Part shown: positions 1 to 14,973 of the stretch, piece after piece
Layout of the letters: each line of letters begins with the position of its first letter
How positions within the stretch are numbered: position 1 is the stretch's first letter
Source of the DNA: Desarmillaria ectypa
Lineage: Eukaryota; Basidiomycota; Agaricomycetes; Agaricales; Physalacriaceae
Assembly: GCA_030407005.1 (NCBI GenBank)
Contig: JAUDYN010000007.1
Coordinates: forward strand, 2,170,001 to 2,234,000
DNA length: 64,000 bases
Direction: 5' to 3'
Translations under genes and position numbers: made by a program
Notes under the pieces: generated by a model
The model's database searches: none
What the model was told of the DNA's origin: nothing
Seen by the model: only the letters and a program-made list of their open reading frames with translations

Positions 1-952
<952 letters not shown>

Positions 953-1316
953 GATAGCTCGTCGCTACCGTGTTTCAAGATACAGCAGGTACTGATGAGA
1001 CGTAAAGGTAGCAAAGGTAGTGATTTCGCGGAAACCGGCCTTTGGAAAGAAATAAAGGGAGTTCCTCGACAAATGAAGGGTGGCCTAAGAAGAATCGAGG
1101 ATGGCGGGAATGGAGAAAGAGCAAGGTGACGATAGAGCGTCGTAGGCGGGGAAGGTAAAGGAGGGGGACAGGAGAAGAAGAGAGTGATACACATTGATGC
1201 AAGTCACATTCATCACAGCAGCGTGACAGCGGAATGTGACACGTGACATCAGAATTGTCAGAATTCTATCTTTGATTCCAAGTGCCCCGAGCTCATCGTA
1301 CCTCATCTACACTTCG
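953..1316. promoter_or_regulatory. Divergent intergenic region between kinase and guanylate kinase
   Basis: This 364-bp stretch separates the two start codons and holds no supportable ORF; the minus-strand open frames across it are shadows. A palindromic CACGTG (E-box, the Cbf1/USF-type bHLH site) lies at 1240-1245 inside GTGACACGTGACATCA, 72 bp upstream of the guanylate kinase ATG. Function of the site is inferred from the motif only. Confidence 0.4.
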
Positions 1317-2028
1317 ATGCTCCCGGATTTCCTCCGTCCTCTCATTCTCTCTGGCCCTTCTGGTGTCGGCAAAAGCACTCTTTTACAACGGCTATTTGCA
1401 GAATATCCGGATAGATTTGGCTTTAGCGTTTCTCGTGGGTGCCTCCTGTTGTCCATAATCGCTGAAAAGAAGGCTTGAACGGGCCCAGACACTACTCGTG
1501 ACCCCCGACCAGGCGAGGTCAATGGAAAGCAGTACCACTTTGTAACAGTGGACAAGTTCCAGGAACTCCTTGGTCAAGGTGCCTTTATCGAACACGCGCA
1601 GTTCTCTGGAAATCTTTACGGAACGAGCTTTCAGACTGTCAGGGAGGTAGAGAAGGAAGGGCGGCGGTGTATTCTCGACATCGAGGCGCAGGTATGTGGC
1701 TGGGATGCTGGGATCGTAGCTTGCATCGAACCTCTGCTAGGGTGTCCGACAAATCAAAGCGACATCGCTGAATCCGGTGTACTGCTTCATCTCTCCCCCT
1801 ACGATGGCATCGCTGCGCGAGCGGTTGAATGGACGGGGCACGGAAACTGAGGCGTCAGTGGCGAAGCGGCTGGCGACGGCGCTTAGGGAGATTGAATACG
1901 CCAAGGAGCCGAATGTGCACGACTATGTTATCGTGAACGACGACCTGGAGAGGGCATATATGCTGTTCAAGCAGCTAGCACTGGGAGAAAAGATTGCATC
2001 GGACGTTCTGCCAAGATTAGATGACTAG
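1317..2028 (+). CDS. GUK1: Guanylate kinase
   Basis: Catalyses ATP + GMP to ADP + GDP, the essential step from GMP to GTP in the cytosol. Exons 1317-1434, 1489-1691 and 1741-2028 give 202 residues, close to yeast Guk1 (187). The P-loop GPSGVGKST lies at residues 13-21. The GMP-binding part contains RDPRPGE, the hallmark [13 protein letters not shown] stretch and CILDIEAQG; the lid region has [10 protein letters not shown], and the end has [11 protein letters not shown]. The ATG at 1317 ([11 protein letters not shown]) fits the usual start just before the first beta strand. An in-frame upstream ATG at 1236 would add 27 residues and cannot be excluded. The first intron removes a stop, so splicing is required. 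The arginyl-tRNA synthetase gene follows 120 bp downstream on the same strand. Confidence 0.93.
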
Positions 2029-2148
2029 GGTAGTGGCTGTGCTAATGACTCCATCGATATCATCATGTTTTTGATTTTTCTTGAATAAATACCAGTTGTG
2101 GCTTTTTTCAACGCGGTCCGACTGCGGCCTCTTCGTCTCTTTTCCACC

Positions 2149-4125
2149 ATGACTTCCTCTCTTCCCTCTATACCCGGCACGGATCCCTCTCGATGTGCCC
2201 TCGATACCTTCAGGACAGCCATTGCAAAGCGGGTGGCCGATGCTCTACCCCCGTTGACCATAGAGCAGGCATATTCGGGCGTCGACTACGGCAAAAAAGG
2301 CGTCGATTTCACCATCGCGCTTCCCCGATTCCGTCTCCCAGGAAAGGTCGATGAACTCGCTGCAAAAGTCATCGCTCAGGTTTGCGGTCCTTTTATATTT
2401 TCTCTGCAAGTCTGATCTTCTCCAGTTTCAACCAGACGAATATGTTGCCTCTGTTACACACGACAAAGCCTTTCTTCACTTCCAGCTGACAACTTCCACC
2501 GTTATCCGAGATATCCTTACTCAAATTCATACCCTCACTCACAATACGCCCTCTGGACAGCCTGAGTACGGCACAAACATCTCTGGCAAAGGAAAAACGC
2601 TCGTTATTGAATACTCCTCACCCAACATCGCAAAGTCCTTTCATGTTGGACATTTACGAAGTACAATCATTGGCGCATTTCTTGCCAATCTGTACAGAAG
2701 CTGTGGCTGGGACGTTATTTCTATGAATTATCTCGGAGACTGGGGTACCCAGGTCAGTTCAATTCGTATGCCACACCTCACACTGTTCAACAAGGCTCCC
2801 AGTTTGGTCTTATCGCAGTAGGCTTCGAGAAATATGGATCTCAGGAAGAACTCGAAAAAGACGCGATCAAGCATCTCTTCGACATATACGTCAAGATTAA
2901 CAAAGATGCCGAATTCAACCCTGAGGTTAAGGCCGAGGCAGGCAAATGGTTCAAAAGGATGGAGGACGGTGACGAGGCTGCACTCACAAATTGGCGGGTT
3001 TGGCGAGAGTTAAGCGTCAAGAAATACGCTGAGGAATATGACCGACTGAATGTCAAGTTTGACGTATACACGGGCGAGAGTATGGTAGGAAAAGAATGGC
3101 AAGACAAGGCACAGGCACGCCTAGAGGACATGGGTCTTATCACTGATGCTGATGGTGCAAAAATTGTCGATTTGGAGAAATGGAAGCTCGGAAAAGCTGT
3201 TCTCCGCAAAAAAGGTACATCATTCCTTCGCATTATTTACCTGGTGTTTATGATTACTTCGCAGATGGGACTTCGATATATCTCACTCGGGATATTGGAG
3301 GTGCCATTGAACGTTACGAAAAGTACAAGTTCGACAAAATGATTTACGTCATATCGTCGCAGCAAGACCTTCATGTTCAGCAGTTCTTCAAAATTCTTCA
3401 ACTTCTGGAGTTCCCCTGGGCCAAATCTCTGGAGCATGTCAACTACGGACTCGTTCAGGGCATGAGTACACGGAAAGGAACTGTCGTATTCTTGGATCAA
3501 ATCATCAAAGAGGCCGCCCAAGTGATGCATGAGCAGATGCAAAAGAATGAAGACAAGTATGCTGCTATAGAGGACCCAGAAACGACGAGTCGAGAAGTTG
3601 GTATCACTGGTGTGAAAATACAGGACATGGCTGCGAAACGGCAAGTCAATGGACCTTATTGCATTCCGTATGTCTTCTCATGGAATGTACAGAATTAACA
3701 ACTACACCTTCACGTGGGATCGAATGAAATCTTTCGAGGGCGATACAGGCCCCTACCTTCAATACGCGCACGTCCGGCTCGCATCTATTGGCCGGAAAAG
3801 CCCACATCTGCTTCCACTTCCTCTCCCGTCGCAGATCAACATCGAAACATTGACTCAGTCGCAACATGCGCGTGACATCGCTCTACTTTTGGGATCATAT
3901 CCAGATGTGGTGAAGGTCGCTCTGAAAACACATGAGCCTAGTGGGGTGGTAACTTTCGCGTTCAGGCTCAGTCACGCCATCTCCAGTGCGTGGGAGACGG
4001 TGGTGGTGAAAGGAGAAGAAGATATAGAAAAAGCAAGGGCGAGGATGTGGCTGTATGATTCCGCACGAGATGTCCTAGCTGCTGCGATGAGGCTGCTGAG
4101 CATTCGGCCACTTGAAAGGATGTAA
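2149..4125 (+). CDS. RRS1: Arginyl-tRNA synthetase, cytosolic
   Basis: Class I aminoacyl-tRNA synthetase charging tRNA-Arg. Exons 2149-2379, 2426-2752, 2803-3214, 3265-3640 and 3693-4125 give 592 residues (yeast about 607). Visible: an N-terminal additional domain, the HIGH-type signature FHVGHLRST after the SPNIAKS motif, the LGDWGTQFGL segment, LTRDIGGA with [10 protein letters not shown], the KMSKS-equivalent MSTRKGT, and the anticodon-binding region with [23 protein letters not shown] and the terminal LSIRPLERM. The start was chosen at 2149 because it has a CCACC context; the longer open frame begins with GTG. Intron 4 (3641-3692) has a GC donor (CG|GCAAGT) rather than GT; joining it this way restores the conserved KRINNY. 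No mitochondrial presequence is evident, but an alternative upstream start could supply one for a dual-targeted form. Confidence 0.95.
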
Positions 4126-4245
4126 GAAAGAGTAATATGGATTGTGTAATAATTTGCATCCGCTGATAAGATAAGATTTCCCGTTCCGTTCCGAGCCAAT
4201 CCCAACTTCCCACAATCCCTAATTCTTCCCTCTACCTCAACAAAA

Positions 4246-4787
4246 ATGCTACGGGCCCGTATCGTCCAGGTAGCTCGCCACGCTCGACAATACTCGACAA
4301 GGTCGACGCAAGAAAAAGCGCAAGAAGTAGCGGGAAAGGCCTTTGAGCAAGGAAAAGCTGGTGCTGAGAAGATCATTAAGGCCTTAGGGCCCCTGGGAGA
4401 AAGAGCTGGGAGCTTGTTGGGAGGTACGTTACTGGTCCTCATTCTCTGCATCGTGAAGCTGAAGGGAGCGAATTAGCCTACCGGGAACCGATAGTGTACA
4501 ACTTTGCGATTGTACGGTCACTGGCGAAGCAGGTTTACGTTGCGGAGAGCCTGGCACCGCCCAAGTCCATTGCGGAAGTCAAGGCTGCGTACAAGGAGAT
4601 CTGGGAGTCAGCCCTCAAGTGGCGGCAGCTAAACTTTGCCAAGGTCGGCGTGTATGCGCTAGAGGCATATGGTATCTTTAAAGTACGGAATTATGAATTC
4701 TTTATCATGAAGAAACTAAAACGTTTGGCCATTTAGATTGGGGAGATACTGGGAAGGAGAAGTTTGATAGGGTACAATGTTCAATAG
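4246..4787 (+). CDS. ATP20: Mitochondrial F1Fo-ATP synthase subunit g
   Basis: Small inner-membrane subunit that helps dimerise ATP synthase and shape cristae. Exons 4246-4423, 4477-4682 and 4737-4787 yield 144 residues. The N-terminus (MLRARIVQVARHARQYST) is basic and amphipathic, like a mitochondrial import signal. The conserved C-terminal block contains YREPIVYNFAIVRSLAKQVY, then LAPPKSI and the membrane-associated GVYALEAYGIFKIGEILGRRSLIGY with the GxxxG-like small-residue pattern expected for dimer contacts. The last exon is only 51 bp. Tandem with the synthetase gene upstream (120 bp) and the membrane-protein gene downstream (80 bp); no operon is implied. Confidence 0.88.
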
Positions 4788-4867
4788 ATGCTGCGATAGA
4801 GAAAATTGACATTCGCCTTGATTTATTCGTGAGAAAGTACATACATAGCAGCTATACTACGACTACC

Positions 4868-5517
4868 ATGTCTGCTCCACCCCGTAGCCCTCTGTACGTC
4901 TTATACTGGTGACCATCTCACGTATATTCATCGCGAATACTATTAGTTCTGTTGTTTTTCTGCTGCACATTGCAGTCGAGATTCCTCTTGCAATTCAGGG
5001 CGTATGGTCCCCTGCCACGCTGCCCTTTCTGCAGCTGACGAACACCACCTTGGTCCTTCTCAAGGTGAGTATCCATGACCGATCGCTTCTTCCTGCTGCG
5101 ACCTATTGAGTCTCGACAGTTATACGCATCCTTGGCTCTGGCGTCATGTATAGTCGCGCTACTGTGCTTTCCGTTGCCGGGTATGTTTATCTCTCTCCCT
5201 CTCCCGGTACCATGGTTTACATCGTACATGCAGAATTTCTTCCAGGGAAACGAGCTCTAGCAATGGGTCTATGTGTATACCACAGTTCAGCTTCTACCGT
5301 CCTTTACTACGCCCCCCGCTTCATTCCCTACTCGTTCGGACCCTTCTTCGAGCAGTGAGTGTACCAACCCGGTCCGCTTTTCTTTCTCTCATTTGCCTAT
5401 AGGTATCGTATCACCCCAGAAACGGCATGGGGAACAGTCCACGGCCTGGTTGGTCTTGGAATGGTTGTGTGGTGGCAATTAACCCTGCCCTACGTTCAAA
5501 TGGGCCAGACCCACTAG
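4868..5517 (+). CDS. Small four-helix membrane protein, function unknown
   Basis: Five exons join in frame: 4868-4893, 4947-5064, 5120-5180, 5234-5354 and 5403-5517, giving 146 residues. The first exon encodes only MSAPPRSPL; its donor GTACGT and the acceptor at 4945-4946 keep the frame. Four hydrophobic stretches are visible: SVVFLLHIAVEIPLAIQGVW, the LYASLALASCIVALLCFP helix, the AMGLCVYHSSASTVLYY helix and the terminal VHGLVGLGMVVWWQLTLPY. There is no signal peptide beyond the first helix and no catalytic motif I recognise. The size and topology resemble small fungal integral membrane proteins of unknown function; I do not assign a family. Convergent with the remodelling-complex gene, 128 bp between stop codons. 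Confidence 0.72.
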
Positions 5518-5645
5518 CGGAAGTCTCTGCGGCTGTCCTTATCTTCGTCGGCCATTTTAACGAATTTATCTGTTCCGATATGGAGTATAATGTACACGAG
5601 AGCAGAATGGCAATATATAAAAAAAAGGTCAAAACATACACAGAA

Positions 5646-7684
5646 TTAGGTCAGCTGTAACATGCTGCCGTCCTCTACGGGCCCCATGCCACCCTCCATC
5701 GACGTCCCAGACTGCACCTCATTGACAACAGTCCCTTGGCCACTGTTCCCGAGTGACACGTTGCCAAGTCCGTTGACCCCGTTCCCGTTCTTTGCAATGA
5801 GAGATTTGACGTTGTCTACCATCTTTTTCAGCCCTAACCGTTCTTGCACAAGGGCCATCCTCGTACTCTCCAATCCCTTCCGCTCCTCTTCCAAAATATC
5901 CTCCAACTCTTCAAACTGTGACATCTTCAACTCCAGCTTGGTAAGCGTCAACTTGATCATTGAAGCAAGAGTCGACCGGATCTGCGCATCTTCGGCATCG
6001 GCGAGGGACTGAGCGGCTTTGACAGACGACTTAAGGGCCAAGTCAGCTGCCCGGGCAACTTTGGAATGAGGCAGGGTGCGAGATGGCGCCTTGCCTTCTC
6101 CTGTCGTCTTCTCGTCGGCCTTCGCCTGGCTAGTCTCGCCTTCAGGCCGGTCCTGGTCCATCTTGTCATCCTCTTTCCCAGTTTCCGGCTTCGCATCGTC
6201 CGTCAACTCGTGTAAAGCCGTTTTTGCTGCTTCTGCCGCCACTCCTGGTCCCACAACTCCAGCCAGGAAGGCAACGACACTCATGATAGGGTTGTCGGCC
6301 TGCTCGAATGGCATTCTGCTAAACCTCAGAGGACCCATCGCACCCTCGCTATTCAAGTACGGGTCCTCAATCGGCAGTTCCAAGAATTTGCGTATACACT
6401 GCTGGGCCGTCTTGGTCATGACATGTTCTTCAATTTTACTCCAGTCATCATCATACATCTCTACTCCTTCGAGCAGAGAGAGAATTTCTTGATCTGACCA
6501 GCCTTCGTTGCCTTCCCCTGAAGACGGGGTAGCGCTCGTTAGCTTGACAAAATCACCACTGAACATGGTAGAAGGGAAGCGTCCGTTGAGGTAGCACGGG
6601 GCACAAAGATGGAACTTCTTCTCTTTTAGAGAGTGGTAGCGGAGGGGGGTGCAATCAGAACCGCAGGTATCACAAGTATAGAGACCACTGGCAGGTGTGC
6701 TTCCATTGGTCCCGTTTGCGAGCTCCTTGGCCTCCGAGGCACTGAGGGGCCGACTTGATTTGGATGAAGTCTGGTATATGGCTGAACGAAGTTCGAGAGA
6801 GGCAGAATTTGTTGCAGAGTTGGATTTCTGAGCGCCATTGACAGCAGCTGCTCCAGGATTGGGAAGTTTTGAGCCAGGGTGGAGTGACTGAAGACCCCGT
6901 GGCGTGTCAAGTATGACACGGAAGTGACCTGTAAATGGAGGAACAAGGGCGGCAGGACGAGCATCTGGGTCAATCTGCAAAGAAATATTTAACAACACGG
7001 TTGAAAAATGAACTATGTAGTACACACCTGGTAGTTAATCAGACCCCATTGCTCGAGGAACGCGTGGACACGCATAATGGCGCAGACATCGCCTGCAAGA
7101 TTTCTACGACAGGCAGTGACGGTAAGATACTCCGTGGGCCGCAGCCTGTAGGTATTGACCATGAAGTCACGATAGTCCTTGTATATTGCTGGACTTTTGG
7201 ACCGATTCCGGGAGTTGAAAAACTCAGGTAACGCCCGACGCTCGACAGGATGTATCTTTGCCATATCGAACCAGGCAGAATAGGACGGAATGATGACCTC
7301 GTGGGTCTGTGAGGCCAAGTATTTCCTTGCCTGCTCCTCAAGACGAAGGCGCGTAGCTTCCAGTTGCGCCGGGTCTTCATCGTCGTTTTCGTCGCCAGAC
7401 TCGCCGTCGTCCTCACCCATAGACACGTCCCCACCATCCTCATCATCTCCGAGCACCTTCACACGTGCATCGGTCCGAGAAGACGACTCTCCTGCAACAG
7501 CACCCTCCTCGCTGGGGAGGTTCCCAATGTCACCGGACTGGATGGGGTCGAGTTCGCTGCGTTTTCCGGGTGCAGAGTCGGGGTCGACAGCGGAAACACC
7601 CTGATTTTGCTCCGGTACTGAGAGTTTTACACGCTTCGAATCAGAGCCTGGTGAAGGAGACCCCGGCCGCTTGGGCGAGCTCAT
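5646..7684 (-). CDS. SWIRM-ZZ-SANT chromatin remodelling subunit (Swi3/Rsc8/SMARCC family)
   Basis: Core scaffold subunit of SWI/SNF- or RSC-type ATP-dependent nucleosome remodellers, acting in the nucleus. Two exons (7028-7684 and 5646-6974, intron 53 bp) give 661 residues. Order of domains: an acidic, serine-rich N-terminus with a basic SKRVKL patch; SWIRM at about 128-219 ([11 protein letters not shown] to [12 protein letters not shown], where the intron falls); ZZ-type zinc finger at about 316-365 with CDTCGSDC and CAPC; SANT at about 377-425 ([24 protein letters not shown]); and a C-terminal leucine/glutamate coiled coil ([16 protein letters not shown]) for dimerisation. A further ATG at 7753 would add 23 hydrophobic-basic residues; 7684 ([10 protein letters not shown]) is preferred. 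Whether it is the SWI/SNF or the RSC paralogue cannot be told from this window. Confidence 0.92.
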
Positions 7685-7826
7685 CGTTGAATTGTGACGA
7701 AGAACTGGTGGCTGTGCCCTTTCAACCTTGAGTCGTAACAGGAGCAAACACATGATAGGGGTTGATGAGTGGCGATACTAAAGAAAGTATACAGCAAAAA
7801 TCGCAAGAGACTACACAAGGGACATT

Positions 7827-9555
<1,729 letters not shown>

Positions 9556-9680
9556 GGAGGACGTTCAGGACAACGAGCGCAGTGCTTTTTACTTTCCCAC
9601 AGATACGTGACATAAGCAACTAAAACGCGTTACACCGCTCCACACTCACCTTCCTTCTGTCGCCGTCGTTGTCGACCACA

Positions 9681-12600
9681 ATGTCTGCTGCAGACACATC
9701 ATGCTACACGGTCATCTTCGAGTCGGCCACGGAATCTCCTTCGGCGTCTGAATTACGCCAGCTCCTTGAAAAAGGCTCGGATGAAGTCAAAATCGACACG
9801 TTGCGCCGGATCGTCATTGCGACTATCAATGGAAATCCTCAGGTGAGGGTAGCATGGCATCGAGGATGATATAGGACACTCATTTGAGGTCCAGCCGGCA
9901 TTGCTCATGCCTATCATCCAATTCGTCTTGCCGTCGCGAAACAAGCAGCTGAAGAAGCTGTTGCATTTCTACTGGGAAGTCTGTCCAAAGTACGATGAAC
10001 AGGGAAAACTGAAGCAGGAAATGATTCTTGTCGTGTGCGTATACATTCAGTTGTTGTACCCGATGATAGCTGACCTTTGTGTCCAGCAACGCTATCCGAA
10101 ATGACTTGGTATGTCCTCCTCATTTTGCAACCCACCGGCTGTTAGAATCGCCTTTTATTTAGCAACATCCAAACGAGTACATCCGTGGTGCAACTCTGCG
10201 GTTCCTGCAAAAAATCGCCAAAGATTCTGAACTCCTTGAACCTCTTATTCCTACCTGTAGATCCTGTCTGGAGCATCGACACTCCTACGTCCGCAAAAAT
10301 GCAGTTTTCGCCGTCTACTCTATCTATCGTGAATACGAGCATCTTATCCCAGACGCCCCTGAGCTCATGCTTACATTTCTCGCTGCGGAAACCGACTCGA
10401 CATGCAAGCGTAATGCTTTCGTGTTCTTGGCCCATTGCTCTATGCCGAAGGCTGTCGAGTACATTTCGAGCATTTACGACTCCATTCCGTCCCTAGATGA
10501 AGCATTGCAAATGAGCATTATTGAAGTGATACGCATGGATTGCAAGAGTGATTCCTCCCAGCGTGTATGTATATATGCTTCTGTCTTCTACCCTCCCAAT
10601 CTATATCTGAACTTGACAGGGTCGTTACATTCGGTGCATATTCGACCTTCTCAACGTGTCTTCGCACGCTGTTAAATACGAGGCAGCAACAACGCTGACA
10701 GCACTTACACAAAACCCTGCGGCTGTCAAAGGTATCGTTGTATTATCTTGTACATCACCCTTTTACTTTTCTGACGTGACTTGGCAGCGGCTGCATCTTG
10801 CTACATCAACCTCATAATAAAGGAATCAGATAACAACGTTAAGCTCATCGTGTTAGATCGTCTTGACGCCCTTCGTTCAAGGCATGGTCATGTCATGGAT
10901 GGCCTCATAATGGACGTGTTGCAGATCCTGTCTACGTAAGTGAAGTTCTTTGTATACTTATTTCACTAATACGTCTTCAGTGCCGACATGGAGGTCCGTC
11001 GGAAGGCTATCAGTGTGGTTCTCAGCATGACAACTAGTCGTAATGTTGAAGAAGTCGTTCTCTTCCTGAAGAAGCAGCTTCAAAAAACACAAGAAGCCGA
11101 CTTTGACAAGGTAGGGCCACTTTTTTGGCCACTGATTTACATACTCATTTGTATCTTACAGGCTTCGGAGTATAGACAACTCCTCATCCAATCTATCCAT
11201 GTCACGGCTATCAAGTTCTCTGAGGTTGCGGCCAGCGTTGTACACGCGCTGATGGAATTCCTCGGTGACACAAGTAACCCCTCCGCTCTCGACGTTGTTG
11301 CCTTTGTGCGTGAAGTTGTGGAGAAATTCCCCAATCTCAGAGCAGCCATTGGTGAAAGGTTGATACAAACCTTACCAGAGATCAAGTCTGGAAAAGTTTT
11401 CCGTGGAGTGCTATGGATTTTGGGCGAATACGTCGAGACAGCAGCCGATATCCAGGAGGCCATGCAAGCTGTGAGGAAGGTATTGGGCGAGATCCCCATT
11501 CTCGCCTCAGAGCAACGATTGCTGGATGAAGCGGGCGGAGAGGATCTTGAGACGGAGAAGGGAGAACAGGCTGAAGTTATTGGACGACCAAAGGTATTGG
11601 CAGACGGAACATATGCGACAGAAACAGCGTACTCAAGCACAGCTGCATCTCGTTTGGAAGCTGTTAAAGCAGCTGCTAAACCTCCTCTGCGAAGTAAGCA
11701 ATACCTAACTCGATTTTCATGCTTGTTTAATGTTGTAAATGTTAGCACTCATTCTGGGAGGCGATTTCTTCACCGGAGCAGTCCTGGCAGTGGCCCTTTG
11801 CAAACTTGCCCTTCGTTTCGATGATCTGAGTAAAGATACGGTTGCCTCAAATTCGTTCCGCGCCGAGGTATGCCCTCTTCTTTAAACTCTGAGCCTTTTG
11901 ATTAACGTCCTGCAAATAGGCAATGTTGATTATGACTTCAATCATTCGTGTTGGCCAGTCTAAGTTCGTCACGGTTCAAATCGATGAAGACTCCAACGAG
12001 CGTATAATAAATTGTATACAAACTCTCGGCGAGCTTCGGGTACAGCCCGTGGTCCACGAAGTCTTCCTCACCGATTCTAAATTTGCCTTCACCAAGATGC
12101 TCACTGCCCAAGAGGTCTCTTCCAATCTTATTCTGGCGGAGGTAAACTCTGAACCTTTATTTAGAAGCGAGCTCTTGAGAAGAAAGAAACAGAGGCAACG
12201 AAAGCGACAGTTGTTCAGGTTGATGATCTGCTGACATTCAGGCAGTTCTCTAAGAAGACCACTGATGATGCCATTGATGTAAGCATGTGTGCGTGTCTTA
12301 CTTGATAAGTATTCATTTTTCATACAGGATGATGAAGATGTCGGTCGTGCAACGGGCTCGAGCGAAGTACAAGAAGACTTCATTTCCAATCTTAGCCGAA
12401 TTGCTCAACTCACTGGTAAGATTCCTAAACAATGCTTTGGATAACCAACCGTTAATTGCATCTTACCAGGATTTTCTGATCCAATATACGCCGAAGCCTA
12501 TGTCAAAATGCATGGATTTGATATCATGCTTGGTGAGCGTTTAGCATCTTAGGTCCACAAGGCACTAACACTATTTGGTGCAAAAGACGTGCTTCTAGTC

Positions 12601-13473
12601 AACCAAACACCGAACACACTGCAGAATCTTTGCCTAGATTTTGCTACTTTGGGTGATCTCAAAATTGTTGAAAGGCCGTCAGTTTACACCATTGGCCCAC
12701 ATGGATTCCAGAGTATTAAAGCTACTATAAAAGTTTGTTCTCCTATCATAATTTTCGAAAACGATTTTCACTAGTCTGCAGGTGTCATCGACGGAGACTG
12801 GCGTTATCTTCGGAAGTATACTTTGGGAAGGTCACAGTATGTCAGAGGCCTGTGTCATTCTCAACGACATCCACATTGATATCATGGACTACATCAAACC
12901 GGCTTATTGCAATGAGGCACAGGTGAGCCATCGCAACTTTCAGATTAAGATAGAGTACTCAGTTCATCCTTAGTTCCGTAGTATGTGGACCGAATTCGAA
13001 TGGGAGAATCGAGTCAACGTCAACAACTCTATGTCGTATGTGTTGGAAAGTTCATGTCGATGAGGGACTCACGTACTCGTTGTCTAGTGATCCGAGAGTG
13101 TATCTCAAGCATGTCATGAAGGCGACAAATATGTCGTGTTTGACACCTGAAGGCGCCCTTTCAGGAGAGTGCGATTTCCTGTCCGCAAATATGTACGCAA
13201 GAAGCCTGTTTGGTAGGTATCAATCCTCAAAGGGACGTGATTGCATCGCTGATTCCAGGCCTATAGGCGAAGATGCGCTGGCCAATTTAAGTATCGAACG
13301 GACGGAGGCAGGTACCATTACAGGCCATGTGAGAATTCGTAGCAAGACGCAGGGTATAGCTCTTTCATTGGGTGATCGGATTACAATGGGTGAGTCTTGC
13401 TTGTCTTTGGTATCCGCACACCCTGTATTGACTGTATCAAGCACAAAAAGATAGTAAGCCTATATCGCTTTAG
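9681..13473 (+). CDS. SEC26: Coatomer subunit beta (beta-COP)
   Basis: Subunit of the F-subcomplex of COPI, which coats Golgi-to-ER and intra-Golgi vesicles. I read 19 exons with 18 introns of 45-56 bp: 9681-9842, 9895-10034, 10087-10108, 10163-10564, 10620-10731, 10788-10935, 10981-11110, 11162-11693, 11746-11867, 11920-12114, 12165-12278, 12328-12415, 12470-12532, 12587-12732, 12782-12922, 12974-13035, 13088-13212, 13267-13389 and 13442-13473. The product is 952 residues (yeast 973). The N-terminal two thirds is an adaptin-type HEAT solenoid ([50 protein letters not shown]). The C-terminus carries the appendage ([49 protein letters not shown]). The third exon is a 22-nt microexon. Divergent from RVB1. 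Confidence 0.95.
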
Positions 13474-13809
13474 CTCCCTTTTTATTTGGTCATAGAGTAG
13501 TGTCAATAATGTTGCCCTCGGATGTTACACAACGGTATTTAACATCATATCGATTCTCTCGTTTAGAATCTAAGAACCAAACCACTTCGTAGCAAAGGCA
13601 CTTGTCCGTACTTTCATCCCTGCCAATATAAGTATATATGACATGCAATGACTTCTCTCTGGTGGGATACGATAATCTACTTCCATTGCCGAAAACTGGC
13701 TATTCAACAATTATTATACAATATTTTGATCTGTACTACAAATACGATACTGTTGCTCCGAAGCTAGCAATATATAGATGTCGGAAATAAGTGAAATAAG
13801 CGAAGTGCA
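13474..13809. other. Convergent 3' intergenic region, no gene seen
   Basis: The 336 bp between the stop codons of SEC26 and CAF40 are AT-rich and contain no open frame or RNA gene that I can support; they presumably hold the two 3' UTRs and polyadenylation signals. Confidence 0.5.
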
Positions 13810-14973
13810 TCATGGTTCATTCAAATTGTTAAGCAAGGTCGTCAAACATCTTTTCGTCACCATGTCACCCTGTCCGAATGAGATCAGCCGTCGTTTAGAA
13901 GAAGTATGGAAGGCCGACCTTGAGAAGGGTACTGAACGTTTGGTCCCTCAGCGGCTCTGGTAAACAGGCTCTCAGAGCTTCCCGTGCCCGCAAATTGTCA
14001 CTAAGGCGGAGATAGCATCGAACAACATGTTTGAGCAGTCGAACAGCTTGGGTCTCGACGAGTTGGCTGACCATGTTGCTAAGAACAGTCCCGACAGCAT
14101 AGAATCGCTCGTAGGTATGGCATATGTAAGTTAGACCAGTTTCGTCGAGGAGGATCTTTTGGACGATGAAAATAGCCACGGTTTTCGACAGCTCTGAACC
14201 GGTTTCCATGATGCGTAGGCAGAGAGGGATAATTTCGGTAGATAACAAAAAGTGTATGACGGTGTTGTTGTCATTTTGCTGATGCATATGAGATTACAAC
14301 GATTGCAAATGCATGGAAAAGGGCTTACCTTGACAAGTGCCCCAATAACACCCAGAGAAGTAAGCCGAAGGTATTCGAATGGGCGCGTTTTGGAGGTGGT
14401 ATTCAAAAAAGGATATAGAAAAAGAGGTATATGCGCTACGCAAACAAAGCGTGAGTCCACGTCGCGCCGGAGAAAAATGCACGGACCATTCAAGAAGAGT
14501 TGACGCGTGTCAGTATGGGAGGCGACACATTGCAGCAAGGCAAGGGCATTGCAGACCCGGTTAGAGACATGAGCAGTGAGATTCGGTGGCGAAAGCAGCG
14601 GATATACGGATACAATTTCCTGTAGCAAGGCTGGCATGATGCCTGGGAGGGAAATTGGCGTTGAGCTGAGTTCACACTAAAGAATAAGCAGCGCACCAAA
14701 GGAATGCCATAGAACCAGGGCAAGATCATCGTACTGCTCTCTCTTCTTGCTGAGTTCAAGCAATGCTCCTTCTCTCGCCATTGGGTCCATGAGGTCGATG
14801 ACTAGAGCGTAGATTTTACCGTCTTCATATGTGGACAGATGAGCGGGGATGGTGCTATGAGTGCTGGCATTGGGAAGATAAGGCGCAACGGACTGGTGAG
14901 GGACGGGATGGGCGATGTTCGCTGGCGGAGGAGTCTCGGTGGCGTACGAAGGGCGGGAGTAGTACGCCATCAT
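13810..14973 (-). CDS. CAF40: CCR4-NOT complex subunit CAF40 / CNOT9 (Rcd1 family)
   Basis: Armadillo-repeat subunit of the CCR4-NOT deadenylase that docks to NOT1 and recruits RNA-binding partners. Exons 14697-14973, 14487-14642, 14329-14435, 13919-14278 and 13810-13869 give 319 residues. A proline-rich, low-complexity N-terminus (about 45 residues) precedes the very conserved Rcd1 domain: [56 protein letters not shown], then [35 protein letters not shown] and [20 protein letters not shown]. The last exon adds [13 protein letters not shown], matching the family's KDDTTTKRWLAQL end. Two adjacent ATGs (14973 and 14970) could both serve as start. Shares a 60-bp divergent promoter with the p24 gene. 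Confidence 0.94.

Noticed and set aside
7685..7753. Upstream ATG (7,753) for the SWIRM protein
   Set aside because: It adds a hydrophobic-basic stretch not expected in this nuclear family; kept as an alternative only.
12142..12164. A 23-nt intron in SEC26 (GTAAAC to TTTAG)
   Set aside because: A donor 27 bases upstream (12,115, GTCTCT) gives a normal 50-bp intron with the same acceptor and a protein ([14 protein letters not shown]) that fits the fungal family better.
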